Below, piece by piece: positions 55,929-64,000 of a stretch of DNA of 64,000 bases. Numbering within the stretch: position 1 is the stretch's first letter; each line of letters opens with the position of its first letter. This DNA is from CAIWHR01 sp963717695 (GTDB lineage Bacteria; Pseudomonadota; Gammaproteobacteria; Burkholderiales; Casimicrobiaceae): assembly GCA_963717695.1 (NCBI GenBank), contig CAVQWR010000003.1, positions 744,001 through 808,000 on the forward strand, written 5' to 3'. The notes beneath the pieces are model-generated. The model did no database searches. It saw nothing but the letters and a program-made list of their open reading frames with translations, and had not been told where the DNA came from. Made by a program: the position numbers and the translations under genes.

Positions 55929-56311
55929 TGGAAAACCATCACTTGTGCCGCGCGTTCGATCAGCAGCCGCGCACCGTCACAAGGTCGAGGCGCCGGCCGG
56001 ATCCCGCACCTCGAAACGGAATATGCAATGCGCGTCGGTTCCGGGGAATTGCCTGCCTGACGCACCCGCTGCACGTCAACCCACGCAATAAATCGCGCTT
56101 GACCTGCGACAATCATCTCGGCCAATCATACCCTCCGATTGAACAGAGGGTAGCAACCGCCCGGTCAAACCAACCAACAGTTTGTCAACGCGGAGGTCAC
56201 CATTCCGGGACGCCTCGCGCCAAGGGAACACCGGTGACCTGATCAGGTGATGGAAAACAACGCGTCCGCCAGCATCCGACCACGAAAATGCGGGGCGCGG
56301 CATCGGGCCGC
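55929..56311. other. Gene-free region upstream of the LysR gene
   Basis: About 380 bases between the LysR start and the glycosylase end. It contains short low-complexity pieces (ccaaccaacag) and scattered open frames without ribosome sites. It should hold the LysR promoter and, if typical, a LysR operator (T-N11-A). Several T-N11-A pairs exist by chance, and none is singled out by symmetry. Nothing else recognised. Confidence 0.5.
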
Positions 56312-56911
56312 TCATGGAGATGGAAGCGACCTGATCCGTTCGCGCAGCGCGGGCAGGAGCTACTGTTCGAACCACGGATTGCGCTTGAACCACGCGGTGT
56401 TACGCGCCGAGGGATGGGGCAGCGGGAGATATTCCGGCGCAAACTCGCGCCACGCCATTACCGTTGCGGTCAGCGTCGGCTTGCGGCGGGTGCCGAGAAA
56501 GTGACGCTGCGCATGGAGACCGATCAGCAGTGTCAGCTCGATCCGCGGGAGCTTTGCCAACAAATGGTTGAGCCACAAATGCGCGCATTCCCGACGGGGC
56601 GGGAGGTCACCACTCTTCCCCCTTCCCGGGTAGCAATAGCCCATTGGAATGATCGCAATTTGCGACTCATCGTAAAACCAGCTCGTGTCCACGCCCATCC
56701 AGTCGCGCAAACGCGCTCCGCTTGCGTCATCCCATGGAATTCCCGAAGCATGGACGCGCGCGCCAGGCGCCTGGCCCACGACGAGAATCCGAGCCGATTC
56801 GGCGGCGCATAGCACCGGGCGCGGTCCCAGCGGCAGATGCTTCTCGCAGGCGCGGCATTGACGCACCGCCGCCAGCAGGCCTTGCAGCGTTGGATATTCG
56901 GTTGCGCGCAC
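56312..56911 (-). CDS. Uracil-DNA glycosylase superfamily protein with an in-frame TAG near the end
   Basis: Small uracil-DNA glycosylase-fold protein of base-excision type. Landmarks are a Cys-containing start VRQCRACEKHLPLGPRPVLC, motif 1 ILVVGQAPGARVHASGIPWD, GYCYPGRGKSGDLPPRRECA, LLIGLHAQRHFLG and motif 2 LPLPHPSARNTAWFKRNPWF. The chain stops at TAG 56362-56360 after WFEQ. The same frame continues LLPALRERIRSLPSP to TGA 56314-56312, which is what relatives have (WFE-x-E-LLPALR). The TAG therefore probably replaces a Glu codon (GAG to TAG), or is a base-call error. Function would be little affected, since only the last helix is lost. Confidence 0.85.
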
Positions 56912-57008
56912 GATCCCTCGATGTCTTGCGACGCTCGCCTAGGGAGGAGTCGCTCGCAGGAGTCTTGTTCGTCACATTCAACGCGTGCGGCAATGCGTCA
57001 GTGGCCAC

Positions 57009-57224
57009 TCAGCCCTTTGTCCTGCGCAGCGCAGCAGCTTTGTGAAGCGCGACGTGGTCGCTCTTGTCGCTCTTGATTTCGTACTGTGGCTCATCCTCGC
57101 TGGCGTGATGAGTGTAGCCTTTGTAGGCGATGTCCTTGGTGTGTTTCCTGACAATCGTTCCGCCGACATGCCCCGCTTCCGAGTTCCACGTAACGTGATC
57201 GCCGACCTTCAGGGTCTTTGTCAT
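57009..57224 (-). CDS. DUF2945 / HVA-TUDOR domain protein
   Basis: 71-residue small basic protein: MTKTLKVGDHVTWNSEAGHV then GGTIVRKHTKDIAYKGYTHH and YEIKSDKSDHVALHKAAALR. This is the complete DUF2945 domain, a Tudor-like beta barrel of unknown function often found in soil bacteria. ATG 57224 is the domain start, and the frame is open further upstream but not conserved. It lies between the glycosylase and DUF488 genes on the same strand, so a common stress or repair regulon is possible but not shown. Confidence 0.85.
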   Translation of the reverse strand: MTKTLKVGDHVTWNSEAGHVGGTIVRKHTKDIAYKGYTHHASEDEPQYEIKSDKSDHVALHKAAALRRTKG

Positions 57225-57279
57225 GGTGGCTCTACTCCACTTGCCGATCGTTCCGGACCAAGGCCATGAATCGCGAGCT

Positions 57280-57855
57280 TCATCCGGGCCCTTCAGTCTC
57301 GTATAGCAACGTCGTTTGTCGGGGCACATCTGCAAGCGGAGGATAGGTGATCTGCAAGCCGTTCACATGGGCGAACGTGGTAAGGGTATGCGGCTTGCGC
57401 TTCCCCGGACCGATGATGTCCTCGACGCCAATGCCCCGCACAAGAAGCGCGTCGCCGATCAGCGACCGATGGCAGCGCCAGGGTACCGCTTCGGCGCACA
57501 TCAATGCGCAGCGCTCGGTGGCAGCCAGTTCGACGACCCGTTGAACGCTGTCGGCGAATTCCGGCGACTGCATGTAATCCGCGTAGCCGCGAAACGAGCG
57601 ATTGGTCCAGCCGGCGTTTTGGGAATCGGCACGCGCGTGGCGCAATCCCCCAAGACCCTGAAGATGCGTATAGCCAATTCCAAGCGCGCCCAGGGAGTCA
57701 GCGAGTGTCTCGCGATTGAACTGCGGATTGTGACGCGATCGCGGCACGGTCCTCACATCGAATACCCGAACGATCCCATTCGCCGTCAGCAACTCGACGA
57801 AGGTGCCGGTGGAACGATTCGAGTGCCCGATGGTGCAGACCAGGTGCTGTTCCAA
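57280..57855 (-). CDS. DUF488 domain-containing protein
   Basis: 191-residue DUF488 protein. The opening HLVCTIGHSNRSTGTFVELL leads to VRVFDVRTVPRSRHNPQFNR (the conserved D-V-R-x-x-P-x-S) and GIGYTHLQGLGGLRHARADS. Next is FADSVQRVVELAATERCALM, then CAEAVPWRCHRSLIGDALLV, the other conserved block with two Cys and a His that might bind metal. The end is HVNGLQITYPPL. Function unknown, though the family is often called a nucleotide- or metal-binding protein. It is 55 bases from the Tudor-like gene. Confidence 0.88.
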   Translation of the reverse strand: MEQHLVCTIGHSNRSTGTFVELLTANGIVRVFDVRTVPRSRHNPQFNRETLADSLGALGIGYTHLQGLGGLRHARADSQNAGWTNRSFRGYADYMQSPEFADSVQRVVELAATERCALMCAEAVPWRCHRSLIGDALLVRGIGVEDIIGPGKRKPHTLTTFAHVNGLQITYPPLADVPRQTTLLYETEGPG

Positions 57856-57897
57856 TTCAATTTCGCTTCTCGTCGCGTCCGACCGGAGCCGGTCGGG

Positions 57898-58230
57898 CTA
57901 GGCACCATGCAGGAGCATGGTAATCAGCACGGAGGAGTCTTCGATGGCTTTGAGGGAGTGCGTTTCGCCACCGGCGAGGCAAATCAGCTCGCCTGTCCGC
58001 ATCGACTGCGTCGCCCCCGCGGCCGTGAGTTCGACCCGCCCCTCGAGGCACTGGATGGTCATCTCGCCCATCACAGCATGCACCGGCACGTCCTTGCCCG
58101 CATGCAGCACGGTACGCGAGACTTCAAGATGGTCGGATTTGTATAACGCCGTTGTCGGTGTCGTTTTCAGCTTGTCGTGAAGCGGGCGAATATCGATCAA
58201 TTCCCCCGACGACGCATGATGGATGGCCAT
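57898..58230 (-). CDS. Single-domain cupin
   Basis: 110-residue small beta-barrel protein. HLEVSRTVLHAGKDVPVHAV leads to MGEMTIQCLEGRVELTAAGA and SMRTGELICLAGGETHSLKA, matching the two cupin motifs. In motif 1 only one clear His (PVHAV) remains, and motif 2 has GGETHSL, so metal binding may be reduced. It ends DSSVLITMLLHGA. ATG 58230 is preferred (MAIHHASSGELIDIRPLHDK) over upstream positions. Likely binds a small ligand or metal; substrate unknown. Confidence 0.83.
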   Translation of the reverse strand: MAIHHASSGELIDIRPLHDKLKTTPTTALYKSDHLEVSRTVLHAGKDVPVHAVMGEMTIQCLEGRVELTAAGATQSMRTGELICLAGGETHSLKAIEDSSVLITMLLHGA

Positions 58231-58417
58231 GTTTGCAGCCTCGACGACTGTTTGAGCGTACCGATAGAACCGACGGTGCGCCACGCGGACTCTTGAATGG
58301 ACTCGATTGACGTTCCCGACGCGACTCCGCGCGGGAGGTCTGTGCGCGTTGGACCCGGAACCGCCGCGGTTGTTCGGATGCGGATCGCGCCGCGAAGCAC
58401 TCCGGACGCACGACTGC

Positions 58418-59209
58418 TCAGTCGCCCCAGGTCGCGACGACCTGATCGAGTCCCTTTCGGTAGTCCGGAAATCTCGGCTTCCAATACGGCACGCGCGGCG
58501 TCAGAGCCCCCGGCGGCATCGGGAGCGCCGCCTGTTGCATATGTTCTTCGCGAATGATCACCTTGGCGAGAAGCTTCGAATACGGCGGCAGATGCAGCGG
58601 GCTGCGCCGTCCGACACGGTGCGCGAATGCATCCATCAGCTGCATGAAGGAAATCGGGTGACCGTCGGTTGCGTAGAGGATCTGTCCCGCGTTCGATGGC
58701 CGGGCGGCAGCGAGCAACGCGGAGGCGGCATCGAATTGGTGGAGATGATACTGCCGCGCCTTGCGCGGGCCGGACCAGTACGGTCGCCCGAGGCGAAAGG
58801 CGGTGCGATATGCGCGCAGATCAGCGCTCGCCGGGCCATAGAGGTATCCGAGGCGCACGACGCAGGCAGGCACCGGTCCCGACATCGCCAGCGCTTCGCA
58901 TTCGAGGATCGCGTCGACCGCCGCGCTCAACGGGTCAGTCAGAATGGCGCCACGCTCGATAGCGTGCACGAAGGCGAAGCTCGCGTGGACAAACATCGAT
59001 GCGCCCTCTTCTCGCGCCGTGCGCCGCGCGCGACGCACTCCGGCCAGCGCCCCTCGAGCGAAGTCTTCCCATGCGTGGCCATCATGCAGCAGGCTGTTCG
59101 CCTGCTGACCGGCAATATTGATATGGATATGTTCGATTGCGCTCGCGGTAAGCCGCGGCGCGAGGATGCTGCCCAGTTCCGAGCGCGCTCCGGTGAGCGG
59201 CACGTTCAT
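58418..59209 (-). CDS. Atypical NAD-dependent epimerase/dehydratase-like protein
   Basis: 263-residue extended-SDR relative. The N terminus MNVPLTGARSELGSILAPRL retains only part of the dinucleotide loop (TGAxGxxG expected, TGARSELG seen). The usual Tyr-x3-Lys active site is replaced in the strand SMFVHASFAFVHAIERGAIL. Further features that fit the family are VVRLGYLYGPASADLRAYR and NAGQILYATDGHPISFMQLM. It ends ATWGD. The altered loop and missing Tyr suggest it is not a standard oxidoreductase; it may bind a nucleotide sugar without catalysis or be regulatory. Confidence 0.75.
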   Translation of the reverse strand: MNVPLTGARSELGSILAPRLTASAIEHIHINIAGQQANSLLHDGHAWEDFARGALAGVRRARRTAREEGASMFVHASFAFVHAIERGAILTDPLSAAVDAILECEALAMSGPVPACVVRLGYLYGPASADLRAYRTAFRLGRPYWSGPRKARQYHLHQFDAASALLAAARPSNAGQILYATDGHPISFMQLMDAFAHRVGRRSPLHLPPYSKLLAKVIIREEHMQQAALPMPPGALTPRVPYWKPRFPDYRKGLDQVVATWGD

Positions 59210-59321
59210 GGCTTCAGATCAACGCTCGTTGCGCGAGGCCAAATCTGCTGGCGTCCTGACACATACGAATAACAGCTGACCCACGGCACTGTCGAGAGCG
59301 TCGCGGGCCACTCGGCCCGGG

Positions 59322-61173
59322 TCATTCGACCGTGACCGATTTCGCGAGGTTGCGCGGCTTGTCGACGTCGGTGCCGCGGATGGCGGCAGCGTGATAGGCA
59401 AGCAGCTGCAGCGGGATCGTGTGCACGATCGGCGAGAGGTGGCCCGCATGCTCGGGCAGCCGGATGACGTGGACACCTTCGCCCGACGCGATGCGGCTGT
59501 CGAGGTCGGCGACGACGTAGAGCTCGCCGCCGCGCGCGCGCACTTCCTGCAGGTTCGACTTGAGCTTCTCGAGGAGCGCGTCGTTCGGCGCGATCACGAC
59601 CACCGGCATCGACGCATCGACCAGCGCGAGCGGCCCATGCTTCAGCTCGCCGGCGGGATACGCCTCGGCGTGGATGTACGAGATTTCCTTCAGCTTCAGC
59701 GCGCCTTCGAGCGCGATCGGATAATGCAGGCCGCGGCCGAGGAACAGCGCATGCTCCTTCGCCGCGAAGCGCTGCGCCCACGCGATGACCTGCGGCTCGA
59801 GCGCCAGCGCCGCCTGCAGCGCCGCGGGCAGGTGCCGCAGCCCGCGCAGCCAGTGCGCCTCCTCCTCGGCGGTGAGGCGGTCGCGCAGCTTCGCGAGCGA
59901 CCAGCGCCAGCAGGAAGAACGCGACCAGCTGTGTCGTGAACGCCTTGGTCGACGCGACGCCGATCTCGGTGCCGGCGCGGGTGAGATAGGTGAGCGCCGT
60001 CTGCCGCACCATCGAGCTCGTCGCGACGTTGCAGATCGCGAGCGTGTGCGCGATGCCCGAGCGCTTGCGCGTGCTTCAGCGCCGCCGAGCGTGTCGGCCG
60101 TCTCGCCGGACTGCGAGACGACGACGACGAGCGCGGCCGGATTGGGCACGCTGTCGCGATACCGGTACTCGCTCGCGATTTCCGCCGTGCACGGAATGCG
60201 CGCGATCGACTCGATCCACTGCTTCGCGACGAGCGCCGAGTAGTAGCTCGTGCCGCAGGCGAGGATCAGCACGCTGTCGACCGTCGGCAGAGTGCGCGCG
60301 CCGCGTTGGCGCCGAAGAGCGTCGCATCGATGCCGGTGACGCCCTTCGAGCGTGTCGGCGACCGCGCGCGGCTGCTCGAAGATCTCCTTCTGCATGAAGT
60401 GCCGGTAGGGGCCGAGCTCGACCGCCGCGCCGGACGCTTCGATCGTGACCACGGGACGCGCGGCGCGCTCGCCGCGCGCGTCGTAGATGGTCCAGCTGTC
60501 GCGCCGCACGTCGGCGATGTCGCCCTCGTCGAGATACGCGAAGCGCTGCGTCACCGAAAGCAGCGCCAGCCGCGTCGGACGCGAGGAAGTGGTCGTCGGT
60601 GCCTATGCCGACGACGAGCGGGCTGCCGGCGCGCGCGCCGACGATGCGTCCCGGCTCGCGCGTCGAGATCACGGCGATCGCGTAGGCGCCGTGCAGCTCC
60701 GCGACGGTCATCTGGACGGCGCGCAGCAGGTCGCCTCCACCGGCGCCATGCCAGTGCGAGTGCACGAGATGCGGGATCACCTCGCTGTCGGTCTCGGTGT
60801 TGAATTTGTAACCCTGCGCGATCAGCTTCTCGCGCAGCGCCTCGAAATTCTCGATGATCCCGTTGTGGACGACGGCGATCTCGCCGTGCGAGGTATGCGG
60901 ATGCGCGTTGCCGGACGTGGGCTTGCCGTGCGTCGCCCAGCGCGTGTGCGAGATCCCGGTGACGGCGTCGAGCCTGCTTGCACGCCGCCTGCGCGGCGAG
61001 ATCGGCGACACGCGCGCGGTGCTGACGAGCCGCGTGAGGCGGGGCGCGCCGGCGGTGCCGTTGATGACCGCGAGGCCGGTCGAGTCGTAGCCGCGGTATT
61101 CGAGGCGACGGATGCCGTCGATCAGGATCGGGACGACGTTGCGCGGGGACGATGCGCCGACGATGCCGCACAT
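59322..61173 (-). CDS. glmS: GlmS, glutamine-fructose-6-phosphate aminotransferase, frame-broken
   Basis: Makes glucosamine 6-phosphate, the first step to UDP-GlcNAc. The glutaminase domain starts MCGIVGASSPRNVVPILIDG, so Cys2 is the nucleophile after Met removal. RRLEYRGYDSTGLAVI, GISHTRWATHGKPTSGNAHP and VVHNGIIENFEALREKL follow. The isomerase half has ILACGTSYYSALVAKQWIES, VVSQSGETADTL, TEIGVASTKAFTTQLVAFFL and the end DKPRNLAKSVTVE. Frame changes lie near 60975, 60575, 60340, 60300, 60070 and 59895. It lies 59 bases downstream of glmU on the same strand, a usual pairing. Confidence 0.93.
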
Positions 61174-61232
61174 GATATTTGCGTCCTGTCAGTGAGCCGC
61201 AGCGAAATGGGACAGACGATGCGCGCGGCGGT

Positions 61233-62612
61233 TCACGGTTTCGCCTTCCGGGTCGGACGCTTCCAGTCGAGCAGCGTGACCTGGCGCGCCCGCGCGAGCG
61301 TCAGCGTGCCGGGCGGCGCGTCGTCGGTCAGCGTGCTGCCCGCGCCGACCGTCGCGCCCTCGCCGACGGTGACCGGCGCCACCAGCACGCAATTCGAGCC
61401 GATCGACGCGCCGTCGCCGATGACGGTCCGATGCTTGTTCACGCCGTCGTAGTTGGCGGTGATCGTCCCGGCTCCGACGTTGACGTTCGCGCCGACGGTC
61501 GTGTCGCCGATGTAGGCGAGGTGATTCGCCTTCGATCCCGTGCCCACGCGGCTTGCCTTCACCTCGACGAAATTGCCGATGTGGACGTCCGCGGCAAGCT
61601 CCGCGCCGGGACGAAGGCGGGCGTAGGGCCCGATCCGCGCGCCGGCATCGACAGTCGCGCCGTCGAGATGCGAGTACGCGGCGACCTGGGTGCCGGTCCC
61701 TATCGAGGTGTTGCGCACGACGCAGTACGGGCCGACGGTGACGCCGTCGCCGAGCGCCACGTCGCCCTCGAAGACGCACCCGACGTCGATCCGCACGTCG
61801 CGGCCGCAGGTCAGCGTGCCCCGGACGTCGATGCGCGCCGGATCGGCAAGCGACGTTCCGGCATGCATCAATCGCTGCGCGATGCGTGTCTGCACGATCC
61901 GTTCGAGTGTCGCGAGCTGCGCGCGGTCGTTGACGCCGAGGACGTCCTCGGCGTTATCGGCGGCGCAGGCTTCGACGCCGACGCCCTCGGCCACGGCCTG
62001 GGCCACGATGTCGGTCAGGTAGAACTCGTGCTGGGCATTGTCGTCGCGCAGTGCGCCGATCCAGCGCTGCAGGAGCTGGGTTGGCGCCGCGAGCGCGCCG
62101 GTGTAGATCTCGTCAATGGCGCGCTCGGCGGGCGAGGCATCCTTGTCCTCGACGATCGCACGCACGCCGCCGCTCTCATCGCGGACGATTCGACCGAGGC
62201 CGGACGGATCCGGCACCCGCGCGGTCAGCAGCGCGAGGCGGCCGGCGCCCGCATTCTGCGCGAGACGGGCAAAGGTGTCGGCGGGAATCAGCGGACAGTC
62301 GCCATTGGCGACGACGGTCACGCCGTCCGGCGGCAGCGCGGCAAGCGCGACCCGCACCGCATCGCCGGTGCCGCGCGGCGGGTCCTGCAACACGACCGTG
62401 AGATCGGGCGCGGCGAGCTCGGCGCGCACCGCCTCGGCACCGTGGCCGATCACGAGGCAGAGTGCGCGGGGGCTAAGCTCGCGGGTCGCGGCGAGCACGT
62501 GCGCGACGAGCGGCCGGCCCGCGAGCTCGTGCAGCGCCTTGGGCCGTGCCGAGTGCATGCGCTTGCCCTGGCCGGCGGCCATGACGACGATCTGCAGAGG
62601 TTGCGAAGCCAC
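61233..62612 (-). CDS. glmU: GlmU, bifunctional UDP-N-acetylglucosamine synthesis enzyme
   Basis: 459 residues from GTG 62612, matching the usual length of about 456. The N-terminal uridyltransferase has IVVMAAGQGKRMHSARPKAL (the G-x-G-x-R-M loop with the Lys) and VVANGDCPLIPADTF, the Mg-binding Asp. The C-terminal left-handed beta helix has hexapeptide repeats (AAYSHLDGATVDAGARIGPY, NHLAYIGDTTVGANVNVGAG, TITANYDGVNKHRTVIGDGA) and performs acetyl transfer. The frame extends further upstream, but GTG 62612 places the conserved start correctly. No frame errors. Confidence 0.95.
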   Translation of the reverse strand: MASQPLQIVVMAAGQGKRMHSARPKALHELAGRPLVAHVLAATRELSPRALCLVIGHGAEAVRAELAAPDLTVVLQDPPRGTGDAVRVALAALPPDGVTVVANGDCPLIPADTFARLAQNAGAGRLALLTARVPDPSGLGRIVRDESGGVRAIVEDKDASPAERAIDEIYTGALAAPTQLLQRWIGALRDDNAQHEFYLTDIVAQAVAEGVGVEACAADNAEDVLGVNDRAQLATLERIVQTRIAQRLMHAGTSLADPARIDVRGTLTCGRDVRIDVGCVFEGDVALGDGVTVGPYCVVRNTSIGTGTQVAAYSHLDGATVDAGARIGPYARLRPGAELAADVHIGNFVEVKASRVGTGSKANHLAYIGDTTVGANVNVGAGTITANYDGVNKHRTVIGDGASIGSNCVLVAPVTVGEGATVGAGSTLTDDAPPGTLTLARARQVTLLDWKRPTRKAKP

Positions 62613-62783
62613 GGGGGAGTGAGCGGGAAACGAGCGGCGGCGAACGGCGTTACATGATACGACATCGCGCCTGCCGGGATCGGCCGCGCAGCCGGGCCGG
62701 GCCAGCGCCCAGCGCAAGAAGGCGCGCCGAGTGCGGCGCGTGTCGTCAGCGAACGGCGCCGCGACGACGGCGAGGGCGGAACC

Positions 62784-63053
62784 TCAGCGCGTGCCGGTCT
62801 TTTCGCGCAGGCGGAAGACCTGGGCGGACTGCGGTGCGCCCGCCGGCGCCGCGCTTAGCATTCCGAGGATCGCGGTCATGTCGAAGGTGTCGACATGGCG
62901 CGGCACGGCCTGCGTGCTGCACTCGAGAACCTCGCAGTGGTGATACATCTGCCGCAGCCGGCGTTCCGCGTCCGACTGGGTCGCGGCGACGATCGAAATG
63001 TTCTCGACCTTGTGTCCTGTCCGGGTCCTGATGTGAAAGCCGAAGCGGATCAT
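62784..63053 (-). CDS. 89-residue hypothetical protein
   Basis: Starts MIRFGFHIRTRTGHKVENIS, followed by a mixed beta-alpha pattern IVAATQSDAERRLRQMYHHC, EVLECSTQAVPRHVDTFDMT and AILGMLSAAPAGAPQSAQVF, ending REKTGTR. Two Cys lie in YHHCEVLEC. The 89-residue size and composition suggest a small soluble protein. ATG 63053 is preferred over the longer upstream reading, which adds a basic segment that looks non-coding. I recall similar short proteins in Burkholderiales but no function. Confidence 0.7.
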   Translation of the reverse strand: MIRFGFHIRTRTGHKVENISIVAATQSDAERRLRQMYHHCEVLECSTQAVPRHVDTFDMTAILGMLSAAPAGAPQSAQVFRLREKTGTR

Positions 63054-63057
63054 CGCC

Positions 63058-63246
63058 TTGCCTCCTCGCCCTTGGGTGCGCGGCACTGTCGTCAACTCGG
63101 CCTCCCGAAAAGGCGGCCTCGTCACCCAGTTGTATTCATCAAAGGCCCAGTACGATGCAATTATTGTTCCCGTCGGTGCATTGCCCGACGAGAGGCTTGG
63201 CTGGGTGGCACGGGTGCCGTCGGCGTATCGTGAGGCATTCCAATAA
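63058..63246 (+). CDS. Possible 62-residue orphan frame
   Basis: Open frame on the plus strand in a gap of about 360 bases between the small protein and the HAD gene, MPPRPWVRGTVVNSASRKGG then QYDAIIVPVGALPDERLGWV and ARVPSAYREAFQ. Its composition is less Arg-rich than typical shadow frames, and it is not antisense to a gene over most of its length. No ribosome site is clear and the family is unknown. It may be a gene remnant. From 63247 to 63414 nothing else is recognised. Confidence 0.25.
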   Translation: MPPRPWVRGTVVNSASRKGGLVTQLYSSKAQYDAIIVPVGALPDERLGWVARVPSAYREAFQ

Positions 63247-63414
63247 CCACCGTCCGGCCTTCCAACTGCGGACAGTGAGCGCTCACATCCGCCCCGACCA
63301 CAAGCCCCTTTCGCCTATGAGGAAATCACCCCGGGGCAGCGCGTCGCGCTGCCGCCCGCTGTCACCTACACGCTGTCTGCGTCGCGCGCAGTGGCGGCCG
63401 CGGACGAGGGGCGG

Positions 63415-64000
63415 TCAAGGCTGGAGCAGGAAGTCGACCAGCTCGGCGAACCCCGCGCCGGCCGCCCGATCGGTCACGTAGCGCGGCAGCGTCGGGATCC
63501 GGCCCGCGAATTCCCGCACGTTCGCCACCCCGACCGCGTGCGGAAAGAAGGCGAACATCGGCGCGTCGTTCGGCGAGTCGCCGACGAACACGAAGTGCTC
63601 CCGCTCGCGCATCGAGCGCGGTCGCGAAGACTTCGGCGAGAAGCGTGCGGACCATCGACAGCTTGTCGTAGCGGCCGAACCAGCCGTTGACGTGGATCGA
63701 GCTCACCTTCGCCGTCATCCCCTCGGCTTCCATCAGCGCGACGATGCGGTCGATCTCAGCCGCGGGCAGCGGCGGGACGTCCTCGCGAAAATCGATGGCG
63801 AGGTCGGCCTCGCGATAGAGCTGGTCGGATGCGAGCGCGCACCCGGGCACCGCGGCCAGGATCCGGGCGCCGATCCCCGCAAGGCGCGTCCGGTTCACGA
63901 CCCGCGTCGCCTCGTCCACGAGGAAGCGCTTCACCAGCCGATGCGCGTCCTGGTCGTATCTCATGTAGAACGCGCCGTTTTCCCCGACCACGGCGTCGAC
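63415..64000 (-). CDS. HAD-superfamily phosphatase, N terminus beyond the window
   Basis: Truncated at the window edge. Visible are a cap region NRTRLAGIGARILAAVPGCA and the strand ADLAIDFREDVPPLPAAEID, then AKVSSIHVNGWFGRYDKLSM. After an indel near 63615 comes the HAD motif IV REREHFVFVGDSPNDAPMFA (GDSPND), followed by FFPHAVGVANVREFAGRIPT and the end ELVDFLLQP. The motif I Asp would lie upstream of the window. The order fits the Cof/HAD-IIB type (mannosyl-3-phosphoglycerate phosphatase-like). Substrate unknown. Confidence 0.8.

Noticed and set aside
56355..56385. Sequence gttcgaaccac resembling a tRNA T-loop
   Set aside because: It lies within the conserved NPWFE codons of the glycosylase gene, and no acceptor stem, anticodon arm or CCA end surrounds it.

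Overview
The window is a 64 kb piece of a GC-rich chromosome, most likely from a betaproteobacterium. The evidence is gene order typical of that class: gatCAB diverging from mreBCD-mrdA-rodA, an EIIA-HPr-EI cluster next to gshB, metX-metW next to an AmpG-like transporter, and glmU-glmS. No tRNA, rRNA, CRISPR array, prophage or insertion sequence was recognised.

Layout. 1-7.2 kb: end of a Pro/Ala-rich protein, a periplasmic peptide-type binding protein, a GNAT acetyltransferase, an FGGY sugar kinase, a YajD-like HNH protein, an NTF2-like protein, a 50-residue four-Cys protein and a FabH-type ketoacyl synthase. 7.2-16.7 kb: the cell-elongation operon on the minus strand, diverging from gatCAB on the plus strand. 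16.8-24.4 kb: a K+ channel, ettA, a DUF4124 protein, pyrE, an exonuclease III, a YheS-type ABC-F protein and a DUF3052 protein. 24.4-28.6 kb: a methyltransferase, an AmpG-like transporter, metW and metX. The metX leader carries a promoter, a SAM-II-like aptamer and an intrinsic terminator. 28.7-32.9 kb: an extracytoplasmic redox island with a secreted cytochrome c facing a TlpA / DUF4266 / DUF3570 / ApbE operon. 33-36.5 kb: a regulatory PTS and gshB. 36.7-49 kb: two divergent cyclase-ATPase-TPR genes, a secreted repeat protein and a SulP transporter with STAS and cyclic-nucleotide-binding domains. 49-55.9 kb: a secreted metalloprotease and its partner, a degenerate GGDEF protein and a LysR regulator. 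56.3-64 kb: small repair and stress genes, glmS, glmU and an edge-truncated HAD phosphatase.

Common threads. One is surface growth and peptidoglycan precursor supply (mre/mrd genes, AmpG-like transporter, glmS/glmU). Another is methionine synthesis, apparently under S-adenosylmethionine control. A third is nucleotide signalling: two cyclase-like proteins, a cNMP-binding transporter and an atypical GGDEF protein.

Caution. Roughly forty single-base frame disruptions and three in-frame TAG codons fall in otherwise well-conserved genes, including essential ones. Many lie at C or G runs. I read most of them as consensus errors rather than gene decay, so coordinates of broken genes span the whole homologous region and need not be a multiple of three.
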